Shown here: piece after piece, positions 23,045-32,334 of the stretch
How positions within the stretch are numbered: the first letter of the stretch is position 1
How the letters are laid out: the number at the start of each line of letters is the position of its first letter
Assembly: GCF_004795055.1 (NCBI RefSeq)
Contig: NZ_SSBJ01000020.1
Span: 90,389-154,388 of the forward strand
Direction of reading: 5' to 3'
Source of the DNA: Streptomyces sp. A1136
GTDB taxonomy: Bacteria > Actinomycetota > Actinomycetes > Streptomycetales > Streptomycetaceae
Length of the DNA: 64,000 bases
The notes under the pieces: generated by a model
Told to the model about the DNA's origin: nothing
The model's database searches: none
The model's input: only the letters and a program-made list of their open reading frames with translations
Made by a program: the position numbers and the translations under genes

Positions 23045-23494
23045 GTGCCGCAGATTCCCGGAAAGATCCACGAACTCACCGTCGGCCAGCTGTCCGCGCG
23101 CAGCGGCGCGGCCGTCTCCGCGCTCCACTTCTACGAGGCCAAAGGCCTCATCAGCAGCCGCCGCACCTCCGGCAATCAACGTCGCTACACCCGCGACGTG
23201 CTGCGCCGGGTGGCCTTCGTACGCGCCGCCCAGCGGGTCGGCATCCCCCTCGCCAGCATCCGCGAGGCCCTGGCCCGGCTCCCCGAGGAACGCACGCCCA
23301 CCCGCGAGGACTGGGCGGCGCTCTCCGAAGCGTGGCGCACCGAACTCGACGAGCGGATCAGGCGGCTGACCCGGCTGCGCGAGAACCTCTCGGACTGCAT
23401 CGGCTGCGGCTGTCTCTCGCTGACGGCCTGTGCCCTGTCCAACCCCGACGACGTCTTCGGCGAACGCCTCACCGGCTCCCGGCTGTCGCTGTAG
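23045..23494 (+). CDS. soxR: Redox-sensitive MerR-family activator SoxR
   Basis: A 149-residue protein with a GTG start. The MerR winged helix is LTVGQLSARSGAAVSALHFYEAKGLISSRRTSGNQRRYTRDVLRRVAFVRAAQRVG, and the 2Fe-2S ligand set is Cys118-x2-Cys121-x-Cys123-x5-Cys129 (CIGCGCLSLTAC), which is diagnostic. In Streptomyces, SoxR senses redox-cycling metabolites rather than general oxidative stress. Its C-terminal end overlaps the convergent DUF849 gene by 26 bp. Confidence 0.95.
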   Translation: MPQIPGKIHELTVGQLSARSGAAVSALHFYEAKGLISSRRTSGNQRRYTRDVLRRVAFVRAAQRVGIPLASIREALARLPEERTPTREDWAALSEAWRTELDERIRRLTRLRENLSDCIGCGCLSLTACALSNPDDVFGERLTGSRLSL

Positions 23495-24332
23495 CGGCGC
23501 GCGCCCACTCCCGACCGGCGGCCGCCACCAGCTCGGCGTTCGAGCGGGCCGGCCGCCCGTCCGGCAGCAGCAGTACGTCCCCTACGCCGATGCGCGCCCC
23601 CGCACCGCACCGCGCGGCCAGCCGCAACGCCGGCCACGCGGCGCCGTCCCGCCCGAACAGCAGCCACGACACGCCCGGCGGCCCGCGCAGCCCCTCGACC
23701 AGCGCCGGGTCCGCCTCCACCAGCTCGCCGACCAACCGAACCCGCCCCGCGTAACCCGCCGCCCAGGCCCCCACATCCGCCCAGGCAGCCGCGCCCGCCC
23801 AGCCCCCCGCATCCGCCCAGTCCGCCGCACCCGCGCCCGCCCCGCCCGGTACCTGCCGCGGACCGCCCAGCGGCACCACCGCGTCCACCGCCACCCCCCG
23901 CTCCAGCAGCGCCGACGCCAACGCCCGCGCCCCCGGCTCCGCCCAGCGCACCACCGCCCGCTCGGGCAGCACCGCCCAGGAGCGCACCCGCGCCGGCCGC
24001 CCCGCCGGGTCGGGCTCGGCCGCCACGCTCACCGGAACGCTCAGCGGTACGGAGACCCCCGCGCCCCGCAACGCCTCCAGCGTCGGCCCCACCACCCGGG
24101 GCGAGAGGCTCTCGCGCCCACACGGTGTCCGGGGGTGGACCAGTACCTCCCGGGCCCCCGCGGCGACCGCCCCCAGCGCCGACTCAGCCAACGCCCGGGG
24201 CGACATCGGCACCGAGGCCCCCTCGCCCGCGCCCCGCGCGCCGTTCAGAGCGACCTGGAGGCGCGCCGCCACCCGGCCCGCGCCGCCCCGCTGCTTTCCC
24301 GTACCGCCCCGCTCCTTTCCCGTACCGCTCAC
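23469..24332 (-). CDS. DUF849 / BKACE-type protein with altered metal site
   Basis: A 287-residue TIM-barrel protein: LQVALNGARGAGEGASVPMSPRALAESALGAVAAGAREVLVHPRT, then GRESLSPRVV and VRSWAVLPERAVVRWAEPGARALASALLERGVAVDAVV. This layout matches beta-keto acid cleavage enzymes, which are zinc-dependent. The expected HxH zinc pair reads LVH (the first His is replaced), the following Asp is Thr, and the usual NWHEPGA block reads RWAEPGA. Activity may be lost or altered. The GTG start overlaps the upstream gene's TGA, so the two are translationally coupled. The C-terminal third has a low-complexity WADAGGWAGAAAWADVGAW insert. Confidence 0.75.
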   Translation of the reverse strand: MSGTGKERGGTGKQRGGAGRVAARLQVALNGARGAGEGASVPMSPRALAESALGAVAAGAREVLVHPRTPCGRESLSPRVVGPTLEALRGAGVSVPLSVPVSVAAEPDPAGRPARVRSWAVLPERAVVRWAEPGARALASALLERGVAVDAVVPLGGPRQVPGGAGAGAADWADAGGWAGAAAWADVGAWAAGYAGRVRLVGELVEADPALVEGLRGPPGVSWLLFGRDGAAWPALRLAARCGAGARIGVGDVLLLPDGRPARSNAELVAAAGREWARAATATAGSR

Positions 24333-24925
24333 GCGGCCGATGCCGGATACGTGAGCGCGTCCGCCAGAGCCGGTCTGGGCACCACGATCCCGCAGCCCCC
24401 GCACACCGGCCCGTCCCAGGCCCACGCGCCTTCCCAGTGCCCGTGTCCGTGCCCGGCGCCCACCGAGGGCCAGCTCAACTCCTGCTCCCCGCAGATCGGG
24501 CACGACGTCCCCGGCTCCGACTCCAGCGCCTTCACCAGCCGCCGCAGCACCTCGCCCAGTGTGCCCTCCGGCCGCACCCCCGGGTCCGCGCAGCGCACAA
24601 CCGCGTCCCCGCTGCCACCCCAGGCCCACTCCGGCCGCCGCAACCCGTCGTGCTTCTCGCGCCTTCTGCGCTCCGCGAACTGCCGTTCGTACTCCAGCCA
24701 GACCGCGCGCGCCTCCTCCAGTTCCTCCAACGCCGCGACCATCCGCCGCGGATCGGCCGCCCGGTCCTCGGGGGCGATCCCGTGCCGGTCGCACAGGTGC
24801 CACCACGTCGCGCGGTGCCCGTACGGGGCGAACCGCTCCAGACAGCGGCGCAGCGAATGGCGCCGCAACGCACGGTCGTTGCGCCCATCACGCACCTGGT
24901 AGGCCAGACTCCGGAATCCCGCCAT
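24329..24925 (-). CDS. Conserved hypothetical protein with zinc-ribbon-like C-terminus
   Basis: A 198-residue protein starting MAGFRSLAYQVRDGRNDRALRRHSLRRCLERFAPYGHRATWWHLC. The middle is helical and charged. The C-terminal part has two Cys pairs, CPICGEQ and CGGCGI, separated by a His-rich linker (GAGHGHGHWEG), suggesting a small zinc ribbon. I recall similar streptomycete proteins of unknown function. It is coupled by a GTGA overlap to the DUF849 gene downstream. Confidence 0.7.
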   Translation of the reverse strand: MAGFRSLAYQVRDGRNDRALRRHSLRRCLERFAPYGHRATWWHLCDRHGIAPEDRAADPRRMVAALEELEEARAVWLEYERQFAERRRREKHDGLRRPEWAWGGSGDAVVRCADPGVRPEGTLGEVLRRLVKALESEPGTSCPICGEQELSWPSVGAGHGHGHWEGAWAWDGPVCGGCGIVVPRPALADALTYPASAA

Positions 24926-25078
24926 GACACCCTCACCTCCGCCGCGCCCACGCCCACACCGACGTCGAGACGCCGTACGAGGTGAACGTCGTCCTACGTC
25001 CCGACGTGCCCAACATGCCCGGAGGGATGTGGGCGCATGCGGGGCGGTCGAGGCGTGTGGGTGGCACATGGCCGGAAG

Positions 25079-26377
25079 TCAGCGCCCCATGCGCCCCGCC
25101 GCCACCACGATCCGGGCCAGTTCCTCGTGGCAGATGTCGCTGTGCGCCCCCGTCGGTGCACCACCCCTGCGCACGACGGCGCCCGCGTCCACGCTGACGC
25201 ATCCGGTCGTCGGCAACCCGTCGCGCAGCGCCGCGGCCAGGGTCAGCCGGGGCGCGCCCGGCACCGCTTGCACGCCGTCGTGTCCGAGCGCGCCCCACCG
25301 CTCGTCCAGACCCAGGAGACCGGCCGAATCGCCCGCCATCCGCGAGGCCAGCGGATAGAACACCTTGAGGGCGGTGTCGTACGACGAGTGGCAGGCGACC
25401 ACCGGGCCGTCCACCGCGCGCTGGAGACCGTGCAGGGCGCCGCCGCGGCTCTTGTCGTGCGGAAGGCGGTCCGTGAAGGCGTAGTGAGAGAAAGCGCCTT
25501 GGAGCAGGGTCAGGGACTTCACGTACCGGGCGTCGTCGGGCACCGCCCGCAGGGAGAAGGACACCACCCGGCCGCCGAAGCTGTGTCCGACCAGGTGGAC
25601 GCGCAGGGCCGGCCTGCGGGTGGCCAGTCGGGCCAGTACGGGTCCCAGCCCCCGCTCGCCGATCACCCCGGCCCGCTTCTTCATCTCGTAGTACGTGGCC
25701 TGGCGCAGCACTTCCTTGGCACCGCCCCACAAGGCGCGCATTCCCCCGCCGAGCGAGAGGTCCGCCCGGTTCGCGGCGCCGCCCGACTCGATCAGGGCCT
25801 CGGTGAAGCGGCGGCACACCTCCAGGACGTCCTCGGTGAACATCGCCGGTATGTCCTCGCCGGTGGCCGCGGGTACGGCCGCGACCCCCGCCAGCTCCCG
25901 CACCAGCGCCCCGAACTCCACGAACGCCGCCTGCGACTCCGGCCGGTCCTCCAGCAACTCGGCGATCCGGTCGAGCTCTTCGGCGCGCCCCGGCCAGAAC
26001 TGTCCCAGGGCCCGTCTGGTGTCGGGGTCCAACGCCGTCCCGAAACCCGGCTCGGCCAGCGCGCCCGCGAGGCCGCGCGGGTCGAAGTCCGGGATCGGCT
26101 CGTCGGCGAAGCGGATGGAGGGCCACAGGACCCCCGCGTACCCGAGGCGGACCGCCGGACCCACCAGCCCCGGGAACGGTGCGAAGAACCGGTCGTAGAG
26201 GAGGGTCGAGGTGGTCGGTTCGCTGTTCCAACCGTGCGCGAAGACCAGCAGGTCGGTGGCCTCCATCCCGTCCAGGGCGGTCCCGGTCCCCGGGGCCGGG
26301 TCCCCGTCGGAGTCGAAGACCAACTCCGCGTACGGAGCCACCCCGACACCCGTACCCCACGCCGCTCCACCCGACAT
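25079..26377 (-). CDS. Alpha/beta-hydrolase (lipase-like serine hydrolase)
   Basis: A 432-residue protein with an alpha/beta-hydrolase core: LLVFAHGWNSEP forms the oxyanion-hole region and VHLVGHSFGGRVVSFSL the nucleophile elbow (GHSFG). A likely late catalytic His lies in GAHSDICHEEL. A long helical insertion (about residues 100-240) separates the first strand from the elbow. No signal peptide is present, so it is probably cytoplasmic. The substrate is unknown. It lies alone between the preceding hypothetical protein and a muramidase gene. Confidence 0.82.
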   Translation of the reverse strand: MSGGAAWGTGVGVAPYAELVFDSDGDPAPGTGTALDGMEATDLLVFAHGWNSEPTTSTLLYDRFFAPFPGLVGPAVRLGYAGVLWPSIRFADEPIPDFDPRGLAGALAEPGFGTALDPDTRRALGQFWPGRAEELDRIAELLEDRPESQAAFVEFGALVRELAGVAAVPAATGEDIPAMFTEDVLEVCRRFTEALIESGGAANRADLSLGGGMRALWGGAKEVLRQATYYEMKKRAGVIGERGLGPVLARLATRRPALRVHLVGHSFGGRVVSFSLRAVPDDARYVKSLTLLQGAFSHYAFTDRLPHDKSRGGALHGLQRAVDGPVVACHSSYDTALKVFYPLASRMAGDSAGLLGLDERWGALGHDGVQAVPGAPRLTLAAALRDGLPTTGCVSVDAGAVVRRGGAPTGAHSDICHEELARIVVAAGRMGR

Positions 26378-26486
26378 GACGCCCCCCTCCGGGTCCTGCC
26401 ACCGCGATCGGCATCCCGATCCCGCGGCCGGGCGGGCCCGCCCGACCGGTCCCGCGCCGACCCGGATCGTGAAGGGACGGCGCGTC

Positions 26487-27731
26487 TCACCGGTACAGGA
26501 GGTACCCGTCCCGGACCTTCGCGAACCGGGCCAGCCCCGCCGCCCAGTCGCCGGCGATCTCCTCGACCCCGGCGCCCGCGTCCACCATCGTCCGCACCCG
26601 GTCGGAACCGGTCAGCCGGTCGATCCAGTGGTCCGGCCGCCAGGCGAACCCGCTCCACGTCCGCCGCGCGGTGACCAGCAGCCCGATCCCCGCCCGCACC
26701 GGATCGAAGGCCGCCCGGTCGTGCACGAGCAGCCGGACCCCGCCGCACACCTTCCCGGCGTGCTTGGAGAAGGCCGGTGTGAAATAGGCCTCCCGGAACC
26801 ACACCCCGGGCAGGTCGAGCCCGTTGGCCGCCCGCGCCCACCGTCGGTCGACCCCCTCCGCGCCCACCACCTCGAAGGGTGTCGTCGTACCCCGTCCCTC
26901 GGACAGGTTCGTCCCCTCGAAGAGGCAGGTGCCGGGGTAGACCAGGGCGGTTTCCGGTGTCGGCATGTTCGGGCTCGGCGGCACCCACGGCAGCCCCGTC
27001 TCGCCGAAGAAGGAGCCCCGGCGCCACCCCGACATCCGTACGGTGCTCAGGTCGAGCGGGCGCCCGGTCGGGAACTCTCCCTGGAACAGCAGCGCCAGTT
27101 CGGCCACCGTCATCCCGTGCGCGAGCGCGATGGGCTCGCGGCCCACGCCACTGGCGTACGGCCGGCGGAGCACGGGCCCGGACGCCCGCAGGCCGCCGAT
27201 CGGGTTGGGCCGGTCCAGCACGACGACCGCCTTGCCGGCGAGCGCGGCCGCGCGCATGCAGTCGTACAGGGTCCAGATGTAGGTGTAGAAGCGTGCGCCC
27301 ACGTCCTGGACGTCGAAGACGATCGTGTCGATCCCGGCGGCCGTGAAGACGTCCGCGAGACCCTGCCCGCTCTTGTCGTACGTGTCGTACACGGGCAGTC
27401 CGGTGGCCGGGTCCCGGGTCGAGCCCTCGGAAGCGCCCGCCTGCGCCGTCCCGCGGAAGCCGTGCTCGGGCCCGAACACCGCGACCAGGTCGACCCGTTC
27501 GTCGGCGTGGAGGACGTCGACGAGGTGGCGTGCGTCCGCGGTGAGGCCCGTCGGGTTGGTGACGACCCCGATCCGCTGCCCCGCCAGCATCCGGTACCCG
27601 TCCGCGGCGAGCCGCTCGAACCCGGTGCGCACCCGCCCCGTCGCGGCGGCCGCGCCCTCCGCCGTCCCCACGGCACCCGCCGCGCCCGCGACCCCCGCCC
27701 ACCCCAGCACCCCGCGTCGTGACAGCGTCAT
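26487..27731 (-). CDS. NamZ-type (DUF1343) exo-N-acetylmuramidase
   Basis: A secreted protein of about 414 residues. The N-terminus SRRGVLGWAGVAGAAGAVGTAEG is a Tat-type signal with twin Arg. The DUF1343 fold shows in RIGVVTNPTGLTADARHLVDVL, VFGPEHGFRGTAQAGASEGSTRDPATGLPVYDTY, TIVFDVQDVGARFYTYIWTLYDCM and PSPNMPTPETALVYPGTCLFEGTNLSEGRGTT. Family members such as B. subtilis NamZ remove terminal MurNAc from peptidoglycan fragments during wall recycling. A GTG at 27737 is an alternative start; neither has a clear ribosome site. Confidence 0.92.
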   Translation of the reverse strand: MTLSRRGVLGWAGVAGAAGAVGTAEGAAAATGRVRTGFERLAADGYRMLAGQRIGVVTNPTGLTADARHLVDVLHADERVDLVAVFGPEHGFRGTAQAGASEGSTRDPATGLPVYDTYDKSGQGLADVFTAAGIDTIVFDVQDVGARFYTYIWTLYDCMRAAALAGKAVVVLDRPNPIGGLRASGPVLRRPYASGVGREPIALAHGMTVAELALLFQGEFPTGRPLDLSTVRMSGWRRGSFFGETGLPWVPPSPNMPTPETALVYPGTCLFEGTNLSEGRGTTTPFEVVGAEGVDRRWARAANGLDLPGVWFREAYFTPAFSKHAGKVCGGVRLLVHDRAAFDPVRAGIGLLVTARRTWSGFAWRPDHWIDRLTGSDRVRTMVDAGAGVEEIAGDWAAGLARFAKVRDGYLLYR

Positions 27732-27768
27732 CCGCACACGCTAGGCGTCGGCCCTCTTCCGATCCGAC

Positions 27769-27786
27769 ATACCGACTGGTTAGTCT
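27769..27786. promoter_or_regulatory. Operator upstream of the SDR-ligase-TetR operon
   Basis: ATACCGACTGGTTAGTCT shares its first twelve bases, ATACCGACTGGT, with the reverse-strand site at 33447-33430. It lies about 43 bp before the SDR start and suits binding of the operon's own TetR product. Confidence 0.55.
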
Positions 27787-27828
27787 GCCCGGATCACCGA
27801 CACCTCGGCAGCGTCGAAAGGCATCCCC

Positions 27829-28593
27829 GTGAGCGCGTACCAGGACCAGCGAGTCGTCGTCACCGGCGCGGGCGGCGGCATCGGGGCGGCCCTCGCCCAC
27901 CGCTTCGCCGCCGAGGGGGCCACCGTCGTGGTCAACGACCTCGACCCGGCGAAGGCCACCGCGGTGGCGGACGAGATAGGCGCCCGCGCCATCGCCGTCC
28001 CCGGCGACGCGTCGGCCGTCGTGGAAGAGGCCCGCGAGGCCCTCGGGGGCACCGTCGACGTCTACTGCGCCAACGCCGGACTCGCCTCGGGCGGCGACGC
28101 CTTCGCCGACGAAGCCGTCTGGGAGGCCGCCTGGGACGTCAACGTCATGGCGCACGTCCGCGCGGCCCGCGCCCTGCTGCCGCACTGGCTGGAGCGGGGC
28201 AGCGGCCGTTTCGTCTCCACCGTCTCCGCCGCCGGACTGCTGACCATGATCGGGGCGGCCCCGTACAGTGTCACCAAGCACGGCGCCCTCGCCTTCGCCG
28301 AATGGCTCTCGCTCACCTACCGCCACCGCGGCGTCCAGGTCCACGCGATCTGCCCGCAGGGCGTACGCACGGACATGCTGACCGCCGCGGGATCGGCGGG
28401 CGAGCTGGTCCTGGCGCCGACCGCGATCGAGCCGGAAGCGGTCGCGGACGTCCTGTTCGACGGCATGGGGAAAGGCCGGTTCTTGATCCTCCCGCACCCG
28501 GAGGTGGCCGACTACCACGCGGCCCGCGCCACCGACCCCGACCGCTGGCTGGCCGGCATGAACCACCTCCAGCAGAAGTGGGAGACCCCGTGA
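27829..28593 (+). CDS. Short-chain dehydrogenase/reductase
   Basis: A 254-residue classical SDR: the NAD(P)-binding TGAGGGIG lies at residues 12-19, NAG appears in VYCANAGLAS, catalytic Ser is in FVSTVSAAG, and Tyr146 and Lys150 are in YSVTK. The GTG start matches the normal N-terminus. Its stop overlaps the acyl-CoA ligase start (GTGA). The substrate is presumably a hydroxy- or keto-acyl compound of the pathway handled by the neighbouring ligase and dehydrogenase. Confidence 0.93.
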   Translation: MSAYQDQRVVVTGAGGGIGAALAHRFAAEGATVVVNDLDPAKATAVADEIGARAIAVPGDASAVVEEAREALGGTVDVYCANAGLASGGDAFADEAVWEAAWDVNVMAHVRAARALLPHWLERGSGRFVSTVSAAGLLTMIGAAPYSVTKHGALAFAEWLSLTYRHRGVQVHAICPQGVRTDMLTAAGSAGELVLAPTAIEPEAVADVLFDGMGKGRFLILPHPEVADYHAARATDPDRWLAGMNHLQQKWETP

Positions 28594-30347
28594 CCGCGAC
28601 CCCCCGCTACGCCGACCGGCCCTGGCTGGACCTCCTCACCGCCGCCCAGCGGGCCCCCGTCACACCCCCGCCCAGCGTGTTGGACGCCTTCCGCGCGGCC
28701 GCCGGGCGCGCGCCCGACCGCCCGGCGCTCGCCTACTTCGACGGACGCCTCACCTACGCCGAGACCGACGCGCTCTCCGACGCGGTCGCCGGGCACCTGG
28801 CCGCCCGGGGAGTCCGCCGCGGCGACCGGGTCGCGGTCATGCTCCAGAACACGCCGCACTTCGTGCTCGCCGTCCTGGCCGCCTGGAAGGCCGGCGCGAT
28901 CGTCGTCCCGCTCAACCCCATGTACAAGTCGGGGGAGGTCGGGCACGTCCTGCGCGACTCCGGGGCCACCGCGCTGGTCTGCGACGCCCGGGCCTGGCCG
29001 GCGTACCTGTGCGAGGCCGCCCGGGGGAGCGCCGTGCACACCACCTTGACCGCGCGCGACACCGACTTCCAGACCCGTGACGACGTACGGGTCCTCACGC
29101 CGGACCGGGAGCCCCGGACAGCCGGCCTCCCCGCGATCCCGCGCCAGGGCCACCCCGACACCCGCTCCCCGACCGGTGCCACGCCGACCGCCCCGACCCC
29201 GGCCGGTGCCGGTCAGGGCCCCGAGGTCGCCGACCTGGCCACCGTCGCCCGTCGGGGCCGGCCCGCCCCGCCCGACCCCGGCCTCACCGCCACCGACACC
29301 GCCCTCGTCAGCTACACCTCCGGCACCTCGGGCCGGCCCAAGGGCGCGATGAACCCGCACGGCGCCATCGGCTACAACGCGGTCCGCCAGGTCACCGGCC
29401 ATCCCGTCCCGGAGGGAGCCGTCTACTTCGCGCTCGCCCCGCTCTTCCACATCACCGGCATCGTCTGCGAGCTCGCCGCGTGCTTCGCCAACGCCGGCAC
29501 CCTCGCCCTCGCCCACCGCTTCGAGGCGGGTGTCGTGCTGGACGCCTTCCTCGAACACCGCCCCGCCTACACCGTCGGCCCCGCCACCGCCTTCATGGCC
29601 CTGGCGGCCCACCCCGCCGCCACGCCGGACCACTTCGCCTCCTTCCGGGTGATCTCCTCCGGCGGAGCGCCACTCCCGCCCGCCCTGGTCGAACGCCTGC
29701 GCGCCGACTTCGGCTTCTACCTGCGCAACGGCTACGGGCTCACCGAGTGCACCGCCCCCTGCGCCTCGGTGCCGCCCCACCTGGAGGCTCCCGTCGACCC
29801 CGTCTCCGGCACCCTGTCGGTCGGTGTCCCGGGCGCCGACACCCTCGTCCGCGTCCTCGACGAGCACGGGGCCGAAGTGCCCTTCGGCGAGACCGGCGAG
29901 ATAGCGGTCCGCGGCCCCCAGGTCGTACCGGGCTACTGGGGCCTGCCCGACGACACCGCGAAGGCGTTCCCGGACGGCGAACTGCGTACCGGGGACGTGG
30001 GGTTCATGGACCGCGACGGCTGGCTCTACGTCGTCGACCGGAAGAAGGACATGATCAACGCGTCCGGCTTCAAGGTCTGGCCGCGCGAGGTGGAGGACGT
30101 GCTCTACACCCACCCGGCCGTGCGCGAGGCGGCCGTGGTCGGCGTCCCCGACCCCTACCGGGGGGAGAGCGTGAAGGCGTACGTGAGCCTGCGCCCCGGC
30201 ACCTCCGCCGAGCCCGAGGAACTGTCCGCGTACTGCGCCGAGCGCATCGCCGCGTACAAGTACCCGCGACAGGTGGAGATCCTGCCTGTCCTTCCGAAGA
30301 CGACCAGTGGCAAGATCCTGCGACGGGAACTGCGCGAACGTGGCTGA
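28590..30347 (+). CDS. Acyl-CoA synthetase / AMP-dependent ligase
   Basis: A 585-residue ANL-family enzyme. The phosphate-binding loop YTSGTSGRPKG is at residues 242-252, followed by NGYGLTECTAP, the hinge segment ELRTGDVGFMDRDGWLYVVDRKKDMINASGFKVWPREVE and the C-terminal lysine motif PKTTSGKILRRELRE. It activates a carboxylic acid as acyl-AMP and then acyl-CoA. A low-complexity Pro/Thr/Gly-rich stretch (residues about 170-215) precedes the P-loop and is unusual. The GTG start is coupled to the SDR stop. It is followed by a TetR gene. Confidence 0.95.
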   Translation: MTATPRYADRPWLDLLTAAQRAPVTPPPSVLDAFRAAAGRAPDRPALAYFDGRLTYAETDALSDAVAGHLAARGVRRGDRVAVMLQNTPHFVLAVLAAWKAGAIVVPLNPMYKSGEVGHVLRDSGATALVCDARAWPAYLCEAARGSAVHTTLTARDTDFQTRDDVRVLTPDREPRTAGLPAIPRQGHPDTRSPTGATPTAPTPAGAGQGPEVADLATVARRGRPAPPDPGLTATDTALVSYTSGTSGRPKGAMNPHGAIGYNAVRQVTGHPVPEGAVYFALAPLFHITGIVCELAACFANAGTLALAHRFEAGVVLDAFLEHRPAYTVGPATAFMALAAHPAATPDHFASFRVISSGGAPLPPALVERLRADFGFYLRNGYGLTECTAPCASVPPHLEAPVDPVSGTLSVGVPGADTLVRVLDEHGAEVPFGETGEIAVRGPQVVPGYWGLPDDTAKAFPDGELRTGDVGFMDRDGWLYVVDRKKDMINASGFKVWPREVEDVLYTHPAVREAAVVGVPDPYRGESVKAYVSLRPGTSAEPEELSAYCAERIAAYKYPRQVEILPVLPKTTSGKILRRELRERG

Positions 30348-30409
30348 AAACAGTCGGACGGTCGCACAACGCCCCGACAGGCGAGGGAACAGAGAGGAAG
30401 GCGAGCGCC

Positions 30410-31021
30410 ATGGCCGCCAGAACCACCACGGAGCCGGAGGGCGCGGCCCCGGAGACCCCGGTGCCGCAACGGCTGTTGGCCGTCGCCACCAGGCTGTTCG
30501 CCGAACGCGGCTACGACCGCACCTCCGTCCAGGAGATCGTCGAGGCGGCCGGGGTCACCAAGGGCGCGCTCTACCACTACTTCGGTTCCAAGGACGACCT
30601 GCTGCACGAGGTGTACGCGCGCATGCTGCGGCTCCAGCAGCAGCGCCTCGACGCGGTGGCCGATTCCGACGCGCCGGTCGAGGAGCGGCTGCGCGCCGCG
30701 GCCGCCGACGTGGTGGTCACCACCATCGAGAACCTCGACGACGCGGCGATCTTCTTCCGTTCGATGCACCAGCTCAGCCCGGACAAGTTCAAGCAGGTGC
30801 GGGCCGAGCGCCGGCGCTACCACGAGCGCTTCCGCGCGCTGGTCGAAGAGGGCCAGCGCGCGGGTGTGTTCTCCGAGGCCACGCCCGCCGACCTGGTGGT
30901 GGACTACCACTTCGGGTCCGTGCACCACCTGTCCACGTGGTACCGCGCCGAAGGCCCGCTCACGCCGCAGCAGGTCGCCGATCACCTCGCCGACCTGCTG
31001 CTGCGCGCGCTGCGCCCCTGA
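30410..31021 (+). CDS. TetR-family regulator of acyl-CoA genes
   Basis: A 203-residue regulator with helix-turn-helix TSVQEIVEAAGVTKGALYHYFGSKDDLLHEV and a TetR_C domain of the kind found beside acyl-CoA catabolic genes (AAIFFRSMHQLSPDKFKQVRAERRRYHERFRALVEEG). AGAGAGGAAGG precedes ATG. It ends the SDR-ligase operon and converges with the acyl-CoA dehydrogenase operon. Matching operators at 27769 and 33430 suggest that it controls both. Confidence 0.92.
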   Translation: MAARTTTEPEGAAPETPVPQRLLAVATRLFAERGYDRTSVQEIVEAAGVTKGALYHYFGSKDDLLHEVYARMLRLQQQRLDAVADSDAPVEERLRAAAADVVVTTIENLDDAAIFFRSMHQLSPDKFKQVRAERRRYHERFRALVEEGQRAGVFSEATPADLVVDYHFGSVHHLSTWYRAEGPLTPQQVADHLADLLLRALRP

Positions 31022-31068
31022 CCCGACGCGCCCGAAGGAGCCCGGGAGGGGCCACGGCGGTGCCGCGC

Positions 31069-32325
31069 TCAGCGGTACCGCTTCAGCTCCCGGTGCGCCA
31101 GCGAGCGCTGGTGCACCTCGTCCGGGCCGTCCGCCAGTCGCAGGGTCCGCGCCGCCGCCCACAGTTCGGCCAGCGGGAAGTCCTGGCTGACCCCGCCCGC
31201 GCCGTGCAGTTGCACCGCGTCGTCCAGGATGCGCACCACCGCTCGCGGAGTCGCGATCTTGATCGCCTGGATCTCGGTGTGCGCGCCGCGGTTGCCGACC
31301 GTGTCCATCAACCAGGCCGTCTTGAGGACGAGCAGGCGCAGCTGCTCGACGGTGACCCGGGCGTCCGCGATCCAGTTCTGCACGACGCCCTGTGCGGCCA
31401 GTTCCTTGCCGAAGGCAGTGCGGCCGATCGCGCGCCGGCACATCAGCTCGATCGCCCGCTCCGCCATGCCGATCAGCCGCATGCAGTGGTGGATCCGGCC
31501 CGGGCCGAGCCGCGCCTGGGCGATGGCGAAGCCGGACCCCTCCTCGCCGATCAGGTTCGCCGCCGGGACGCGGGCCCCGTCGAAGACCACTTCGGCGTGA
31601 CCGCCGTGGTCGTGGTCCTCGTACCCGTACACCCGCATGGCGCGCCGGACCTCCACGCCCGGCGTGTCCCGGGGCACCAGGATCATCGACTGCTGGCGGC
31701 GCGGGTCAGCGCCGTCCGGGTCGGTCTTGCCCATGACGATGAAGACCTTGCAGTCCGGGTTCATGGCGCCCGAGATGTACCACTTGCGGCCGGTGACGAC
31801 GTACTCGTCACCCCGCGCGGAGCGCTCGATGCGGGTCTCCACGTTGGTCGCGTCCGAAGAGGCCACCTCGGGCTCGGTCATCGCGAAGGCGGACCGGATC
31901 TCACCGGCCAGCAGCGGCTCCAGCCACTGCTTCTTCTGCTCCTCGCTCGCGAACTGCGCGAGCAGCTCCATGTTCCCCGTGTCCGGGGCGGCGCAGTTGG
32001 TCGCCATCGGCGCGAGGTGCGGGCTGCGGCCGGTGATCTCCGCCAGCGGGGCGTACTGGAGGTTGGTCAGTCCGGCGCCGTGCTCCTGCCCGGGCAGGCC
32101 GTGCCGGTCGGCGACGCCGTGCTGGTCCACGAAGAACAGGTTCCACAGGCCTTGGCGGCGGGCCTCGGCCTTCAGTTCAGCGAAGACGGCCGGGGTGTCC
32201 CAGGGCGAGGCCAGCCGTGCGCGCTGCTCGGCGGCGACGGGTTCCGCCGGGTAGACGTACTCCTCCATGAACGTGGAGAGCCGTGCGCGGAGTTCCTGGG
32301 TACGGGCGTCGAATGCGAAGTCCAT
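31069..32325 (-). CDS. Acyl-CoA dehydrogenase (ACAD10/11-like)
   Basis: A 418-residue dehydrogenase of the long-chain/ACAD11 type: WNLFFVDQHGV, LAPMATNCAAPDTGNMELLAQFASEEQKKQWLEPLLAGEIRSAFAMTEPEVASSDATN, YVVTGRKWYISGAMNPDCKV and LHGAGGVSQDFPLAELWAAARTLRLADGPDEVH. The last block replaces the usual YEGT-type Glu region. It follows the kinase-like gene by 9 bp. In animals these two domains are fused (ACAD10/11), where they degrade 4-hydroxy acids via a phosphorylated intermediate; a similar role here is inferred. Confidence 0.94.
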   Translation of the reverse strand: MDFAFDARTQELRARLSTFMEEYVYPAEPVAAEQRARLASPWDTPAVFAELKAEARRQGLWNLFFVDQHGVADRHGLPGQEHGAGLTNLQYAPLAEITGRSPHLAPMATNCAAPDTGNMELLAQFASEEQKKQWLEPLLAGEIRSAFAMTEPEVASSDATNVETRIERSARGDEYVVTGRKWYISGAMNPDCKVFIVMGKTDPDGADPRRQQSMILVPRDTPGVEVRRAMRVYGYEDHDHGGHAEVVFDGARVPAANLIGEEGSGFAIAQARLGPGRIHHCMRLIGMAERAIELMCRRAIGRTAFGKELAAQGVVQNWIADARVTVEQLRLLVLKTAWLMDTVGNRGAHTEIQAIKIATPRAVVRILDDAVQLHGAGGVSQDFPLAELWAAARTLRLADGPDEVHQRSLAHRELKRYR

Positions 32326-32334
32326 GCGGATGTC

